Below are positions 31,906-32,388 of a stretch of DNA of 32,388 nt, in pieces (positions within the stretch are counted from its first letter, which is position 1; each line of letters begins with the position of its first letter). The stretch lies in the NCBI GenBank assembly GCA_963926405.1, contig CAWUXI010000113.1:1-32388 (forward strand). The letters run 5' to 3'. The notes beneath the pieces are model-generated. The model did not search any database. It worked only from the letters and a program-made list of their open reading frames with translations, and had not been told where the DNA came from. The position numbers were made by a program, and so were the translations under genes. The DNA comes from CALSMU01 sp963926405. Its GTDB lineage: Bacteria > Bacteroidota > Bacteroidia > Flavobacteriales_D > Parvicellaceae.

Positions 31906-32388
31906 TTATTCCCCATTTGATAACTCATCAAATTTTGCCTGCATTGTTGGGTTTCCAGAAGTTAACTTCTTAATCGTTAAGTCGTCAGCTTTATTGTTCG
32001 CCAATCGAAAGTTATTTTCAGAAGATAACAATGCTTCCTTAGTTTTTTGAAGGTGCGTAATAGTTTTATCTATTTCATCAATAGCGGTAGCGAATTTTTT
32101 ACTCGCTAAATCGTAGTTTCTAGCGAATCCTTCTTTAAATGAATTTATTTTGTCTTCAAAATTGGTAATGTCCACATTTTGATTTCTCATCAAATTAAGC
32201 TCTGTCTTGTACTCCATAGAATTCATAGCTGCATTGCGAAGAAGTGTAATAATGGGAATGAAAAATTGAGGCCGGATTACATACATTTTTGAGAATTTGT
32301 AGGAAACATCAACTATTCCGGTGTTGTAGAGTTCATTATCTGACTCTAAAAGCGATACTAATACAGCGTATTCACAGTTCTTTTCCTT
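31906..32388 (-). CDS. DUF2130 family protein, C-terminal part
   Basis: The frame is open from the right edge of the window (first complete codon at 32388) to the stop at 31906, giving the last 160 residues. The edge segment reads EYAVLVSLLESDNELYNTG and SYKFSKMYVIRPQFFIPI, then ITNFEDKINSFKEGFARNY, DKTITHLQKTKEALLSSEN and DDLTIKKLTSGNP. These match the C-terminal part of DUF2130 proteins, which have an N-terminal coiled coil and a predicted nuclease-like domain. The true start is outside the window. The internal ATG at 32286 is not the start because conserved sequence continues upstream. It is convergent with the RmuC-like gene 35 bases away. Confidence 0.85.
   Translation of the reverse strand, partial: KEKNCEYAVLVSLLESDNELYNTGIVDVSYKFSKMYVIRPQFFIPIITLLRNAAMNSMEYKTELNLMRNQNVDITNFEDKINSFKEGFARNYDLASKKFATAIDEIDKTITHLQKTKEALLSSENNFRLANNKADDLTIKKLTSGNPTMQAKFDELSNGE

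Overview
The window comes from an AT-rich member of the Bacteroidota, most likely a marine Flavobacteriales/Crocinitomicaceae-type bacterium. Evidence: a type IX secretion (T9SS) substrate with a C-terminal sorting domain, a PorE-like OmpA protein, a fused alpha/beta 2-oxoacid dehydrogenase E1, a bTHX ribosomal protein, a tmRNA tag ending in NNYALAA, and several Bacteroidota-type -7 promoter boxes (TAnnTTTG) just upstream of genes. It is mostly housekeeping DNA, with an accessory-looking right end after the tmRNA gene.

Left part (1-7.3 kb): tRNA-Arg(UCU) with its own promoter and terminator, and a second copy of its 3' end at the very edge of the window. On the minus strand follow a BatA/vWA membrane protein with a dihydroorotase-like protein that has lost metal ligands, a TIGR02757/DUF2400 protein, and a DUF1456 protein with a B12-binding-type radical SAM protein. 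A small exported protein on the plus strand is made of 16-residue repeats.

Middle (7.3-21.5 kb): a small membrane-anchored hypothetical protein with an unclear start, msrB, a transglutaminase-like membrane protein with yaaA, a REP-like palindrome, hemB (Mg-type metal site), an M42 metallopeptidase, a TPR protein in operon with a PorE-like TPR/PD40/CRD/OmpA protein, two L,D-transpeptidases tail-to-tail with abutting stop codons, a conserved hypothetical, a DUF4836-like lipoprotein, a six-fold SKYDA repeat protein (7(1) septoil-knot / DUF6150-like) and bTHX with a histone-H1-like lysine/alanine tail.

Right part (21.6-32.4 kb): a minus-strand operon of fused E1, an S8 protease exported by T9SS and a small secreted protein; then the tmRNA gene (ssrA). 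Downstream lie two further copies of parts of the ssrA 3' end (28324 and 30435), stacked hairpins, a YdcF/ElyC-type protein, an MgtC/SapB protein and two degraded copies of one coding end. This looks like the scar of integration at ssrA. The window ends with a coiled-coil protein carrying an RmuC-like domain, convergent with a partial DUF2130 protein. These are two coiled-coil, nuclease-like proteins side by side and the best candidate for an uncharacterised DNA-related module. Family names were assigned by reading the sequence from memory of the families; no database was searched.
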